64,000 nucleotides of DNA from Typha latifolia (GCA_019914945.1 CM034112.1:6270001-6334000), one strand, 5' to 3'; positions 31,621 to 43,244 are shown, counted from the first letter of the stretch. The notes: generated by a model from the sequence alone, not told the origin. Made by a program: numbers and translations.

Positions 31621-32676
31621 TGTTAGGTTTTTATTTGTTGGCAATTGTGTACAAAATATTTTAAGTATATTTTTTTATGTATATGAGCTTTACACAAGTC
31701 TAGAATATCTCTAGTTTGAAGAATTGCAAGATTATTGGAGAAAAGCCGTCGAGTTCACACCGCGTTCACAAACGCGTTCGAACGCGGTGCCGCGTTCACA
31801 CGCATGCAGAGCCGTGTTCACAAACGCGTTCGAACGCGGGTACTGCGTTCACACAGACCGAGAGCTGCGTTCACAAACGCGTTCGAACGCAACGTGAAGA
31901 ATTCAAGCTGTCGCGTTCGAACGCACTCGAACCCGTTCGAACGCGCCAACAAAGTGTAAGAATATTGGACTTTCGTGAGTACAGATAAGATTTGGATTTG
32001 GCTCTATCTTGTACTTTCGTGAGTACGGATAAGATTAGGATTTGGCTGTACGGATAAGATTAGGATTTGGTTCTATCTTGTACTTTCGTGAGTACAGATA
32101 AGATTTGGATTTGGCTCTATCTTGTACTTTCGTGAGTACGGATAAGATTAGGATTTAGCTCTATCTTGTACTTTCGTGAGTACGGATAAGATTTGGATTT
32201 GGCTCTATCTTAGAGATCATATATAAGGATTGTGATGCCCTATCTTGGGGGGAGGGTTGAAGAAGCATTATTGAAGGAGACTTCTTGAGGCTACATTGGT
32301 TCTTCAACTAACAAGGTTCCACTCATCTACAAGAATTTAATCTTTCATCTTAAAGGCTATCTAGACGAAAGATTAATCTCGAGGGTTACTGAAATTGGAC
32401 TTCAATCACAAGAAGCAGTGAATCGTGGGTTCTAGCGATCAAGACTGAGAGGAACAAAGTCGTTTGGATCGACGGGTTGTTTTGAGAGTCAGTCTTGTAA
32501 CTGCTACTATTCTAGTGATTGGTTTTGATCCGAGTTTGGATCCGTGGTTTTTTTTTCATTTGGGTTTTTCCACGTTAAAATCTTGGTGTTCATCTCTGCT
32601 TTCGTTCTTAATATTTTTACAGACTTTTACTTAAGCGAACGAGTAATATCATTGCCTAGTATTTAGATACATACTT
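31621..32676 (+). repeat. LTR c2, 5' LTR of element Z (3' end deleted)
   Basis: It starts TGTTAGGTTTTTATTTG. It has about two GTTCGAAC minisatellite units (31745-31950), then five 44-bp units around CTTTCGTGAGTACGGATAAG (31965-32215), a TATA box near 32217, and breaks off at ACATACTTGTG. Confidence 0.88.
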
Positions 32677-33678
32677 GTGGACAAGACATTGTTTATTAGA
32701 CGGTCGAACAGAAGTTTAGTTGTGGCACAAATATATGTGGATGATATTGTCTTCGGGGCAACAAGTCAATTGTTAGCTAAGGAGTTTGCTGATCTCATGC
32801 ATAGCCATTTTGAGATGAGCATGATGGGTGAGTTGAAGTTCTTTTTGGGACTTCAAATTACTCAATTGGAAAGAGGGATATTTATCGCTCAAACCAAGTA
32901 TGCTAAGGATCTAGTGACTAAATTTGGTTTAGAAAATGCAAAACATGCTAGAACTCATATGAGTACAACTACCAAACTAGGTAAGGATATTTTAGGACAA
33001 AGTGTTGATCAGACACTGTATAGGAGCATGATTGGTAGTCTTTTGTACTTAACTGCTAGTAGACCTGACATTGCATTTAGCGTCGGTGTGTGTGCTAGGT
33101 TTCAGTCTGAACCTAAGGAGACACATTTGTATGCTGTGAAACGTATCATAAAATATGTCGGTGGCACAGTTGACTTAGGTATCTAGTTTACTTATGACTC
33201 GGGAGCTATCATATTTGGATACACGGATTCTAATTGGGCAGGTTCATGTGATGATAGAAAGAATACCTCTGGTGGATGTTTTTATATTGGAAACAATCTG
33301 GTTGCTTGGCACAGTAAGAAACAAAACTCGATATCTTTATCTACTGCGGAGGCAGAATACATTGCAGCGGATAGTTGTTGTTCTCAGTTACTATGGATGA
33401 AACAGATGGTCAAAGATTACGACATTAAACAAGATACTATGGTGCTTTATTGTGACAACATGAGTGCTATTAATATATCGAAGAATCCTGTTCAACACTC
33501 GCGTACTAAACATATTGATATCCGACATCATTTTATACGCGAGTTAGTTGAAGACAAAATAATAGCACTAGAACATGTTGAGACAGAGAAACAGAGTGGT
33601 GATCTATTTACAAAACCTTTGGATTTACAGAGATTTGAGTATCTTCGTACTTCTTTAGGCATTTGTGCTTTGGATTGA
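32677..33678 (+). pseudogene. SIRE copy Z: RT C-terminal half and RNase H
   Basis: This is the best preserved copia stretch in the window. RT starts at DKTLFIRRSNRSLVVAQIY and keeps YVDDIVFG, then MMGELKFFLGLQITQLERGIF, KYAKDLVTKFGLENAKHART, YRSMIGSLLYLTASRPDIAF and ETHLYAVKRIIKYVGG. A TAG for Trp is at 33184-33186. RNase H continues in another frame with YCDNMSAINISKNPVQHSRT and ends LGICALD at 33678. Only the stop at 33184 and one frameshift region (33190-33400) interrupt about 330 residues. Confidence 0.9.
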
Positions 33679-35217
33679 TTTTCTTTTTGTTTTGGGTTGC
33701 GTGTTTTGGTTTGCATGTTTCATTTTTTACTATTTTCTTTTCGTTTTGTTTTAGGTTTTCTTTACTCTGAAATTTTTCTTTTGTTTTTAGTTTCAGATTT
33801 GTCGAGAGTGTTTGTCATAAAAAAAAAATTTTGATGTACGCCTAGATTCAATAATATATTCTTGACATATAAATATGATTTTTCATGATTATGAGTTATT
33901 ATAGTCAATTTTGTCATCTTGTAGTATATTATATCATTTCCGAGTTATTCACTCTCTCTACTTCTATGATAATTATACTGAAATTAATGCACTCATAACA
34001 TGAAATTCTTTTTAAATAGCTCACTATTGACCTTGATTTGCACAGTTTGACCTCATCCTTAGTCATCACAAATGTGTTCATAAAAGATCAATGAAAAGGG
34101 CTACCTACTCATGTGTGAAAGCCATCATTGCACCTATATGGTTTATATATAAAAAATACAGGAAAATTCCTGTTATGTTATGGAGAATAAGTCGAAAAGT
34201 GCAAAATTTCAATACTAAGTCGGTTTGACTACTGTGTTGCATTATTGTTTATATAGGAATGTTTGTTTAAGAAGATTGGTTCATGTTATCTATGCTCATC
34301 TTGCATATGCATATCGTTATGATCAATCAAGATTAATTTAATTTTGAGTGATGCATTAGAATTGATTATAATATGCTCTTGATGATTTGATTGATCTGTG
34401 TATGACTTTTTCATTTGATTGTCATATTCTATGTCTTGAATCTATTTTGAATTTTCTAGAAGTGCATCTCTAAAAAGATTTTTAATTTGTTTTAGTTTAA
34501 ATTTAAAAAAAAAATCCAAATCCTCAAGATCTTCATCTTTTTCATCAAAATTTTCACTTCAAACCCTTTTAAAGTCTTTTGGCCGAAACTTCAAGATTTT
34601 CTTCACTTTTTGCGAGGTATGATCATTCATCAATTTTCTTATTTTTTATTCAATTAAGTCTCTTGATCTTGATTGATTTCGTGCGGTTTCGAGTTTTGAT
34701 CACGTTAAAGTTAATATCATGATGTTTCTTATGCGATTGAATGTGATATCTTAGCGTTTTCAAGTGAAAGATGGCTTTCATTTAGGGCCTTCATGGTTTC
34801 TTCATCGTCAGTTCCCTCCGAGTTCCTAGTCTTTGGCATTTGTGTCAAAAAGGGGGAGAGTGTCTAGTGTGTCGTGTGTGGTGCGAGTTTAAAGTTTTAG
34901 AGTTTACGTGTGTAGGGGGAGCATGGCAATAGGGGGAGTTTATTAGAGTCTTTCTGTCTTTCTAATCTTGCTTATAACTTTGCTTGGAGAAATTGTGAAC
35001 TTTGTCTGTTTAAGTAATTTTGAACTTATGCTCCATTGATAACTTGTGGTTGGATTATTTATTCATTTTAAGTTATTTTCACTTGATCTTTGATTGGTAT
35101 ATGTTTATTTGCAAAGATTGATGTGCAAAATATTCTAGTCTTGTTGATTGCTTATTTGAAGTCTGTGTAATATCTTGTAACCTAAGTGTTTTGTCACAAA
35201 TTACCAAAGGGGGAGAT
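33679..35217 (+). other. SIRE copy Z: spacer, truncated ORF2 leader, ORF2 stub and 3' UTR
   Basis: 33679-34500 parallels the pol-ORF2 spacer of copy X. The TATA/telo-box part is deleted near 34500. The leader donor-like site GCGAG|GTATGATC is at about 34615. At about 34797 the sequence joins the last ORF2 codons (stop at about 34830). A G-rich 3' UTR follows, ending in AAAGGGGGAGAT (35205-35217), the polypurine tract next to LTR c3. Confidence 0.7.
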
Positions 35218-36234
35218 TGTTAGGTTTCTATTTGTTGGCAATTGTGTACAAAATATTTTAAGTATATTTTTTCATGTATATGAGCTTTACACAAGTCTAG
35301 AATATCTCTCGTTTGAAGAATTACAAGATTATTAGAGAAAAGCCGTCGAGTTCACATCGCATTCACAAACGCGTTCGAACGCGGGTACTGCGTTCACACA
35401 GACAGAGAGCCGCGTTCACAAACGCGTTCGAACGCGGGTATTACGTTTACACAGACCGAGAGCTGCGTTCACAAACGCGTTCGAACGCACTCGAGCCCGT
35501 TCGAACGCACCAACAAAGTTTAAGAATATTGGACTTTCGTGAGTACAGATAAGATTTGGATTTGGCTCTATCTTGTACTTTCGTGAGTACATATAAGATT
35601 AGGATTTGACTCTATCTTGTACTTTCGTGAGTACGGATAAGATTTGGATTTGGCTCTATCTTGTACTTTCGTGAGTACGGATAAGATTAGGATTTAGCTC
35701 TATCTTGTACTTTCGTGAGTACGGATAAGATTTGAATTTGACTCTATCTTGAAGATCATATATAAGGATTGTGATGCCCTATCTTGGGGGGGGTTGAAGA
35801 AGCATTATTGAAGGAGACTACTTTAGGCTACATCGGTTCTTCAACTAACAAGGTTCCACTCATCTACAAGAATTTAATCTTTCGTCTTAAGGGCTATCTA
35901 GACGAAAGATCAATCTCGAGGGTTACTGAGATAGGACTTTAATCACAAGAAGTAGTGAATCGTGGGTTCTAGCGATCAAGACTGAGAGGAACAAAGTCGT
36001 TTGGATCGACGGGTTGTTTTGAGAGTCAGTCTTGTAACTGCTACTATTCTAGTGATTGGTTTTGATCCGAGTTTGGATCCGTAGTTTTTTTTCCCATTTG
36101 GGTTTTTCCACGTTAAAATCTTGGTGTTCATCTCTGCTTTCGTTCTTAATATTTCTACAAACTTTTACTTAAGCGAACGAGTGATATCCATTGCCTAGTA
36201 TTTAGATACATACTTGTGTCTAGGAGTTTTTCCA
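35218..36234 (+). repeat. LTR c3, 3' LTR of element Z
   Basis: It starts TGTTAGGTTTCTATTTG and ends GTTTTTCCA. Like LTR c2, it has the GTTCGAAC units (35360-35510) followed by five 44-bp CTTTCGTGAGTAC units (35530-35745), then a TATA box near 35757. The polypurine tract precedes it and AAACC follows it. Confidence 0.9.
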
Positions 36235-36239
36235 AAACC

Positions 36240-36795
36240 CTTTATTTTCTCCCTCTCAAATCTTCAAGATCTTGGTATTTTTTATCAAATTTCTCACTAC
36301 AAACCCTTTTAGAGGGTAGTTCTCCTCCGGATCTAGCGTCTTTCGGCCGAATTTCTGAGTTTTTCTATACTTTTTCGAGGTATGATCATCAATCAATTTT
36401 TCAATTTTTTTATTCAATTAAGTCTTTTGATCTTGATTGATTTTGTGCGTTTTCGAGTTTTGATCACGTTAAAGTTACTATCTTGATGTTTCTTGTGTGA
36501 TTGAACGTGATATCTTAGAGTTTTCAAGTGAAAGATGGATTTCATTTAGGGCCTTCATGGTTTCTTGAATTTTTTTTTTTTTTGGATTTCTTGCTCTTTT
36601 TTTGGTTGCTTTGGGCATGTATTGAACTTGCATCTTGTTTCTTTCTCAAGAATGCCTAGAAAAGCTGCAGTTTCCAATAAACCTATGCCGCCTTCCTCAC
36701 CTACTTCGGCTCCATAGTTTTCTACTTTAACGGCTGCTGGGCGATACAAACATAATTTTGGCACCCATCCTGTTATCTGTGAATGACCCATGGTT
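36240..36795 (+). pseudogene. SIRE copy X: ORF2 leader with intron, and ORF2 N-terminus
   Basis: The leader resumes after Z. A donor-like CGAG|GTATGATC at 36380 and a pyrimidine tract ending TTTCTTTCTCAAG at 36650 frame a possible 271-nt intron; the same sites occur in copy Y. ORF2 starts at the ATG at 36652 (MPRKAAVSNKPMPPSSP), reads through a TAG into TAAGRYKHNFGTHPVICE and is cut at about 36795 by minus-strand gypsy sequence. The rest of the ORF2 is found inverted at 47345. Confidence 0.7.
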
Positions 36796-37011
36796 CATCT
36801 CCATCTCATCTGATTATTGATGAACATTTGTTCGGAAAGAGATCCAATCAAGGCTTGAATGCTAGGCTTTTCCGTATTTAGATTCGGTCAGGCGATTTCG
36901 CGGGTGAAAGTTCCCGCAGCTGTTTCCCCCTCCTCTATTGGGGAAATCTCGTCCTCCTCATTTCGCTGTGCAGCCATAGCTCTTTAGAAAGCGCGTGTCC
37001 AAGAAACGGTA
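36796..37011 (-). pseudogene. G4-type chromovirus gag start
   Basis: Reading down from the primer site: a 40-nt leader, then MAAQRNEEDEISPIEEGE from about 36974, a TGA, then NTEKPSIQALIGSLSEQMFI up to about 36800. Charged N-termini of this kind are usual for Reina-like gag. The remainder of a matching gag is on the opposite strand from 47885 onward. Confidence 0.65.
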
Positions 37012-37023
37012 GCTCTGATACCA
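37012..37023 (-). other. Primer binding site of the minus-strand G4-type LTR
   Basis: GCTCTGATACCA on the plus strand is the reverse complement of TGGTATCAGAGC. It lies 4 bp from the LTR end at 37028. Confidence 0.85.
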
Positions 37024-37027
37024 CTCT

Positions 37028-37595
37028 TGGTACAATCTCCCCTTGGGCTAAGGTTTGATCTATCCCGTTTTCAGATCTAGACAGAATCTGGCACGAAACT
37101 TTGGAAGAGTATTCTGTAAGTTATAGTCGTTGGATCAACGCAAAATGTTCATATGTGTATCCCTAGAAAAGAGCTTTCCAACAAATCTAAGTTTAGGAAA
37201 ATCTAACGGCAGGATCTAGAGATATCATCAAATAAGTAGACAAACAACAAAGAGTTTATTCTATGGATTTGTGGATAGAGGCACGAGATCCTAGGTGGAT
37301 TATGGAGGTGGTAGGCCGACGGTAATGGGATGGTGCTGGTGAGTAACGTGGTGGTGAAGGGATTATGGATGATGTAACGGTTAGGGCAACGGTAGAGAGA
37401 TTTGAATAAGGGGGAGGAGTGGGCCGCCCCTAAGGAACTAAGGTGAGTGGTCGGTCAAGGGAGGCTAGAAGCGACGGATCCGGGGAATAAGGGAACGAGA
37501 GAGAAGGAAAAGAAGAAGATTATGGCAAAAGCTCAATTCATTCCATAAGGTGTATCCATGCTCGAGGCAACATCGGTGAAGTCCGAATCGTAACA
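37028..37595 (-). mobile_element. G4-type LTR, 5' LTR with promoter region deleted
   Basis: Read on the minus strand it starts TGTTACGATTCGGACTTCACCG at 37595 and ends near GATTGTACCA at 37028. It aligns with the LTR at 5520-6229 and with 54135 onward. The part that holds the TATA box and 18-bp array in 5520-6229 is missing (junction near 37545), so this LTR probably lacks a promoter. Confidence 0.8.
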
Positions 37596-40287
37596 GAGGA
37601 TGCCCATCTAAGGGCGCGGTCCTCATTGATTACCCAGAAAACTAGCTTCTCTATCATTGCAGTGCGCGTCATCTTTAGCCTTTTTATTCTAAGACCTCCA
37701 AGAGTAGTAGGGCTAGTGACAACGTTCTAGCTTAGGAGGTGCAAGCCCCGGGCCTGCCCCTTGCTCCAAAGAAAGTTCCTAGCTAGCTTGGAGATGGAAT
37801 CAATGACAGCATCCGGCTATACCAGGTGTAGCCCATCCAGTATGTTGGGATAGAGAGGACGGACTTCACTAGTGTAAACCTGCCTAAAAAGGATAGGACA
37901 TTTCGCTTCCATCCAGTTCTTGTTGACCCGAGCCACTAAACCTTGGTGCTCACTACTCTAATGCATTAGCCAGATATATGCACCCCTAGGTACATGAACG
38001 ACCAGTTCCCCTCTCTGATTTTGTGGGAGGAGCATATTTGCTCCACATCTCCCTCTAACCAGCTTGGTACATACAACTCTGACTTATCCTTATTCATCCG
38101 TTGGTTGGAGATGGCCGTAGCTTCCACCATGAGGAACAAGTCTTTGACGTATAAGAGGTGTTTCAGTTACGAATTACCAACGGTAAACCTCGCAAGCCTC
38201 CCAGCTGTGGACTCAACGTTCAACGTGGCCATGAGGATTGAGACATCAAGATGAATAGGTAGGGTAAGAGGGGGTCCCCTTGCTGTAGCCCTCGGCATGG
38301 AACAATCGACTTTGACAGTGCTCCATTGATGAGGAGACCATACTGCAATGATGAAATGCAAACTGTGATCCACCACACCCATCCGCTCAGAAAACTCGAG
38401 TAATGGAGCATGCCAAACTACGATAATGTTGTCACTGATGCTTCGTCCTTCAATGAAGGCACTTACTACGGTCCTACTAGAGAAGGTAGGAGCTCCTTGA
38501 GTCTACCCACCAAGACCTTGAAGACAATCTTGTAGTTCACATTACATAGGGCAATCAGACAATAATCCTTCACTCGAGCAAACTGATCTCACTTTGGCAC
38601 AGGAGTAATAAAGGTCTGACCCTAGTGCTACTGAAAGGAGCCATGGATGAAGAAGTGGCAGACAGCATGGCAGAGACTTCTGCCAACCACCTCCTAGTTT
38701 CTCTAGTAAACTTCAACTGGAATACTGTGCCGACTTGGAGCCTTTCCAAGAGGGAGACTCCAAACAACCATTTTGATTTCCTCATCCAAAACTAGAAGCA
38801 TGAGAGAGGTAGCTTCTTCCGGCAAAATAACTGGTAAAGAAGGCCAGTAGAGCATATCCACATCCAGCACACTCAATCTCCCCCATAAGCCCTGATATTC
38901 CTTGATGAAGGCCTTGGTCATGTCAACTTGCCCATGCACCCAATGATCCTCGGTCACTTGTACTGTCAATATCGAATTACGCTTGTGCCAAAGTGTCGCC
39001 GTGAGTTGAAAACATTTAGTGTTTCGATCTCTTTTTTTCACTCAATAGAGTTTGGATCATTGTAGCCATTTGAGGTTGAGTTGGCGACTGAGAGCTGGTT
39101 TTAGGTTGTACAAGGCCCTTAACTCCTATAGTGTAGCCTCATCTAAGCTTCCCCTTGCATCAGTATTCTCGTGGCAACTGATCTGACCAATAACGTCCTG
39201 AAGCTTTTGTTTGAGGGAGCCTACTTCTATCTTGTTCCATTTGCAAAGTCCTTATCGAAGCCTACTTAGATGATGAACAAAAGATTGCATAGGGGTCCCA
39301 AATGCCTCTCTCTCCTAAGCATTCTTAACTATTCACTAGCGGCCCTCACAGTCTAACCATAGAAGTTCAAATCATAGGGATTTCTTTGCCTGAGAAGGGT
39401 CATTCGGGACAGAGAAGAGGAGCAAAGCATGATTGGAAGCCAAGCAATCTAGGTGGCTGACTTTACTATGAGGGTGTAGGCTTAGCCAGCTAGTGTTTGG
39501 TAGAACCCTATTGAGTTGAACCCACATTCAATTAGGTCTGAGCTGATTATTACACCAAGTGAAGGGAGACCCTCAAACCCTAGGTCATAGAGACATGTCT
39601 GCCTAATGAACTGGTTGAAGTTGAAGTTGCTAGCCACCAACTTCACTGGCCCTTGCCACTTGCCACTTCTTTTCCTCGATAGTGCTGAAAACGTTGAAGT
39701 TATCGACTACCAACCATGGCAGGTTTACCGCATCTAGCTGGCTTATTTCCTCCCGCAACTCCTTTTGGTCATCCGCTCTATTACTTGCGTAGACCACCGA
39801 GAAAATTGTCGTGTGCCAATTCATTAGTGTAAGCACTAGACGCATGGCAAAACGAGATACCACCATCCCATCAATAGCTTTGTAATCCTTCTTCGAGAGC
39901 ATAATGATGCCCCCGAAGCCCCTATTGCTAGAACAACGAACCATAGCTGCCAGTTTCTTCCAAGAGCCCTTGCCACCCTTTGTCCATTAGCGCAATTTCC
40001 ATGGGTCTCTGAAAGGCAAACCACGTCCAATCTATGGACCCTAATAAGGTCTCTACATCTATCTAGGACCTTTTTTTCTCAACACCCCTCTGCAGTTCCA
40101 AAAGATGGCATTCATCATCATGTGGTCCAACATAGATTGAAAAAACAAGTCACTTGATTCGCCCCCACCTAGAGGTGGAAGCCAGCTCTTGGTCCCCTAG
40201 GGCATCATCATCCATATCCACTATGCCATCATTATCTTGGACGACACCAATTTGCATATTGAGATTGTGTTATTCTAGATCTACATT
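37596..40287 (-). pseudogene. L1-type LINE ORF2 (endonuclease and reverse transcriptase), decayed
   Basis: Read on the minus strand: the ORF1 tail to about 40165, ORF2 start near 40121 (MNAIFWNCRGV), and the endonuclease (DVVCLSETHGNC, a GGI-type segment near 39920, FSVVYAS near 39790, PWLVVDNFNVFS near 39700 where the usual GDFN is VDNFN). The EN-RT linker follows (WHKRNSI near 38990), then RT with CRGLQQGDPLLPYLF near 38300 and YVKD at about 38140 in place of the catalytic F-A-D-D. A Cys-rich region (zf-RVT-like) extends to 37600. Both ends are cut by LTR elements. Frameshifts and stops are numerous, and the RT active site is lost. Confidence 0.85.
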
Positions 40288-41370
40288 TGAAAAACCCCAA
40301 GACACAACTATGTATCTAAATACTAGGCAATGATATCACAAGTTCGCTTAAGTAAAAATCCGTAGAAATATTAAGAACGAAAGCAGAGATGAACGCCAAG
40401 ATTTTAACGTGGAAAAATCCAAACGGGAAAAAACCACAGATCCAAACTCGGATCAAAACCAATCAATAGAATAGTAGCAGTTACAAGACTGACTCACAAA
40501 ACAACCCGTCAATCCAAACGACTTTGTTCCTCTCAGTCTTGCTCGCTAGAACCCACGATTCACTGCTTCTCGTGATTGAAGTCCAACCTCAGTAACCCTC
40601 GAGATTGATCTTTCGTCTAGATAGCCCTTAAGACGAAAGATTACATTTTGTAGATGAGTGAAACCTTGATAGTTGAAGAACCGATGTAGCCTCAAGAAGT
40701 CTCCTTCAATAATGCTTCTTCAAACACCCTAGAGATAGGGCATCACAATCCTTATATATGATCTCCAAGATAGAGCCAAATCCAAGTCTTATCCGTACTC
40801 ACGAAAGTCCAATTTTTTCAAACTTCGTTGGAGCGTTCGAACGCGGCCCGGGTGCGTTCGAACGGCATGACTTGATCTCAGGTGCGTTCGAACGGGCCCG
40901 AGTGCGTTCGAACGCGACAACTTGAATTCTTCAGGTTGCGTTCGAATGCGTTTGTGAATGCAGCTCTCGGTCTGTGTGAACGCAGTACCCGCATTCGAAC
41001 GCGTTTGTGAACGCAGCTCTCGGTCTGTGTGAAGACAGTACCCGCATTCGTACGCGTTTGTGAATGTAGCTCTCGGTCTGTGTGAACGCATGTACCCGCA
41101 TTCGAACACGTCTATGAACGCAGCTCTCGGTCTGTGTGAATGCAAGTACCCGCGTTCGAACGCGTTTGTGAACGCACCGCGTTCGAACGCGTTTGTGAAC
41201 GCACCGCGTTCGAACGCGTTTGTGAACGCGGTGTGAACTCAACAGCTTTTTTCCAATAATTTTGCAATTCTTCACACCAGAGATATTCTAGACTTGTATA
41301 AAGGTCATATACATGTAAAAATAAACTTAGAATATTTTGTACACAATTGCCAATAATTAAAAACCTAACA
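40288..41370 (-). mobile_element. LTR c4, 3' LTR of SIRE copy Y
   Basis: Read on the minus strand it starts TGTTAGGTTTTTAATTATT at 41370, after the polypurine tract (AAAGGGGAAGAT), and ends GGGGTTTTTCA at 40288. The GTTCGAAC minisatellite occupies 40830-41235, including three extra 27-bp units (41148-41230). A TATA box is near 40752 (ATATATAAGG on the minus strand). The flanking bases outside are AATGT (minus strand), followed by LINE sequence. Confidence 0.88.
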
Positions 41371-41696
41371 ATCTTCCCCTTTGGCAATTTATGACAAAAC
41401 ATCTAGATTACAAGATATTACAAAGAATTCAAAATGAGCATTCAACAAGTCTAGTACTTTTAGCACATCAATACCTAAAAATAAAAATATACCAAACCAA
41501 GATCAAGTGAAAATAACTTGAAATGCATAACAATCCAAACACAAGTTATCAAGCAAGCAGTTCACAAGTACTCAAGCAAACAAAGTTCACAGGTATTCAC
41601 GCAACGGTATTTAAGCAGTAAACATAAACTCCTAAACTCCAAACACATGTCTAAACTCACACTCACTCTCCCCGTTTTTGACACAAATGCCAAAGA
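41371..41696 (-). other. SIRE copy Y 3' UTR and polypurine tract
   Basis: This is the non-coding region between the ORF2 stop and LTR c4. The polypurine tract is the complement of 41371-41382. The region parallels 34840-35217 in copy Z and 46099-46458 in copy X. Confidence 0.7.
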
Positions 41697-42763
41697 CTAG
41701 GAACTCGAAGGGAATTGATGATGAAGAATTGACAAGACAGAGTCAAGAACGGTCCCCTGACGTGATTGCTCAGCTCGTAAATCATTCACGACCGAATGGA
41801 GGTCCTTCACTTGAGTGCTAAGCTGATCGAAACGGTCAGAGAATTGTGGTAACTCCCCCTCAGTGTGAGATGAGTCATCATCCGAACTGTCATCAGAAAT
41901 ATCGAGGTGTGAGGAACGTCCAGCGGCGGAAAATGACGGCTTGAGAGGAGACAACTGATCATGAGCTTGACTCCGCTTAAGAGTAATCCGATCCAACGGT
42001 TTTTGCGAGTAAGAGAAGGTTCCGAGGCATCCACGTGCACCCCACTCTGAGTGCACAAATTGGTAATAAATATGCCAAACGGCAACCCTTCACGGGGCAC
42101 TTCTTTTTGTGCAGCTGTTAGAATGAAATCGTAGATCACCGCAACCAAATCAACAGAAACTCCCGACAACATCGCATGAAAGAGGAAGGCACGATTAGGA
42201 CTAATACTGGAATGGCGAGTCTTGGGGGTGACGTTCTACAGACAAAGCAGGTGAAGCATGCGAGCCAATGATGTCAGTTTCGCATGAGGCATCATATTGC
42301 CCTTCCAACGTTCCCCTTTGATTAACACAATACCAGCAAATTTGTTGACATCAGGGAGTGGAGCAGACGACAGATACTGGAACTCACCATCAGGAAGTTG
42401 GAGTTCTGCACGAATAACATCGGAGTCCAAGTAGATTGAAACCCCACGGACAGTAGAACGTATACAGCGTTCTCAAACCGTGGCATTACTGAAAAATTTC
42501 CTAACCACTTCCACATATGCAGTACTGCTGATCCGACACACGGATAACCATCCTCATTCAGTAAAGATCTGTTCGATCCCCAAGGCAGAAAAATCAAAAA
42601 AATTTCTACATCTACGGATAACCATGGGTCGTTCACAAATAACAGGTCGAGTGCCAAAATTATATTTGTATCGCCCTGCAGCCGTAGATGTAGAAAATTT
42701 GGGAGCAAAAGTAAGTGAGAAAGGCAGCCTTGGTTTCTTGCAAACTGCAGCATTTCTAGGCAT
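41697..42763 (-). pseudogene. SIRE copy Y ORF2 (extra ORF in the envelope position), decayed
   Basis: It starts at the ATG at 42763 (MPRNAAVCKKPRLPF), then GRYKYNFGTRPVICERPMVI, FDFSALGIEQIF and a TGA at about 42556. In shifted frames follow VEVVRKFFSNATV, VIRAELQLPDGEFQYLSSAP, IKGERWKGNMMPHAKLTSLA, GVSVDLVAVIYDFI, PREGLPFGIFITNLC. A C-terminal Ser/Asp-rich part and a coiled coil (FDQLSTQVKDLHSVVNDL) end at 41697. The central part resembles the plant 'putative transposon protein' domain; I cannot confirm that without a profile search. No signal peptide or membrane segment is evident, so it does not look like an envelope protein. Confidence 0.65.
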
Positions 42764-43240
42764 TCTTGAGAAAGAAACAAGATGCAAGATTCAATACATG
42801 CCCAAAGCAAATAAAAAGATAGCAAGAAATTCAAAAAAAAATTCAAGAAACCATGAAGGCCCTAAATGAAATCCATCATCCACTTGAAAACGCTAATATA
42901 TCACGTTCAATCATACAAGAAACATCAAGATAGTAACTTTAACGTGATCAAAACTCGAAAACACACGAAATCAATCAAGATCAAGAGACTTAATTGAATA
43001 AAAAAATACGAAAATTGATGGATGATCATACCTCGCAAAAGTGAAGAAAAACTAAGAAATTCGGCCGAAAGATGCTAGATCTAGAGGAGAACTACCCTTT
43101 AAAAGGGTTTGTAGTGAGAAAGTTGATGAAAAAGACCAAGATCTTGAAGATTTGAGAGGGAGAAAATGAAAGGTTTCTAGGGTTTGGAAGATGGAAGATG
43201 AAAACTCTTGGGTTCAGACACAATATATAAAGAATCCTCG
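42764..43240 (-). promoter_or_regulatory. ORF2 leader with TATA box, telo-box-like motif and intron, copy Y
   Basis: On the minus strand: TATA-like CTTTATATATTG at 43233-43224, AAACCCTAG near 43182-43174, CT-rich leader, donor-like GCGAG|GTATG at 43031, and acceptor TTTCTTTCTCAAG ending at 42765, two bases before the ORF2 ATG. The implied intron is about 267 nt. The same arrangement is in copy X. It looks like a separate transcription unit; this is an inference. Confidence 0.55.
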
Positions 43241-43244
43241 AGTG

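Larger units (their letters stand above)
31621..36234 (+). mobile_element. SIRE copy Z, an internally deleted complete insertion
   Basis: Two LTRs (31621-32676 and 35218-36234) flank a shortened interior, bounded by AAACC duplications. The 5' LTR lost its last 15-20 bp together with the primer site, gag, protease, integrase and the RT start, and it joins RT directly at GGACAAGACATTG. ORF2 is deleted except for its last ten or so codons (QFPPSS stop at about 34830). The target is the ORF2 leader of copy X. Because the target duplication is intact, the deletions either pre-date insertion or happened strictly inside the element; loss of the primer site favours after insertion. Confidence 0.9.

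Noticed and set aside
41697..42763. ORF2 as a retroviral envelope gene
   Set aside because: Its position after RNase H is that of an envelope gene, but no signal peptide, furin-like site or transmembrane helix can be seen in any of the three copies.
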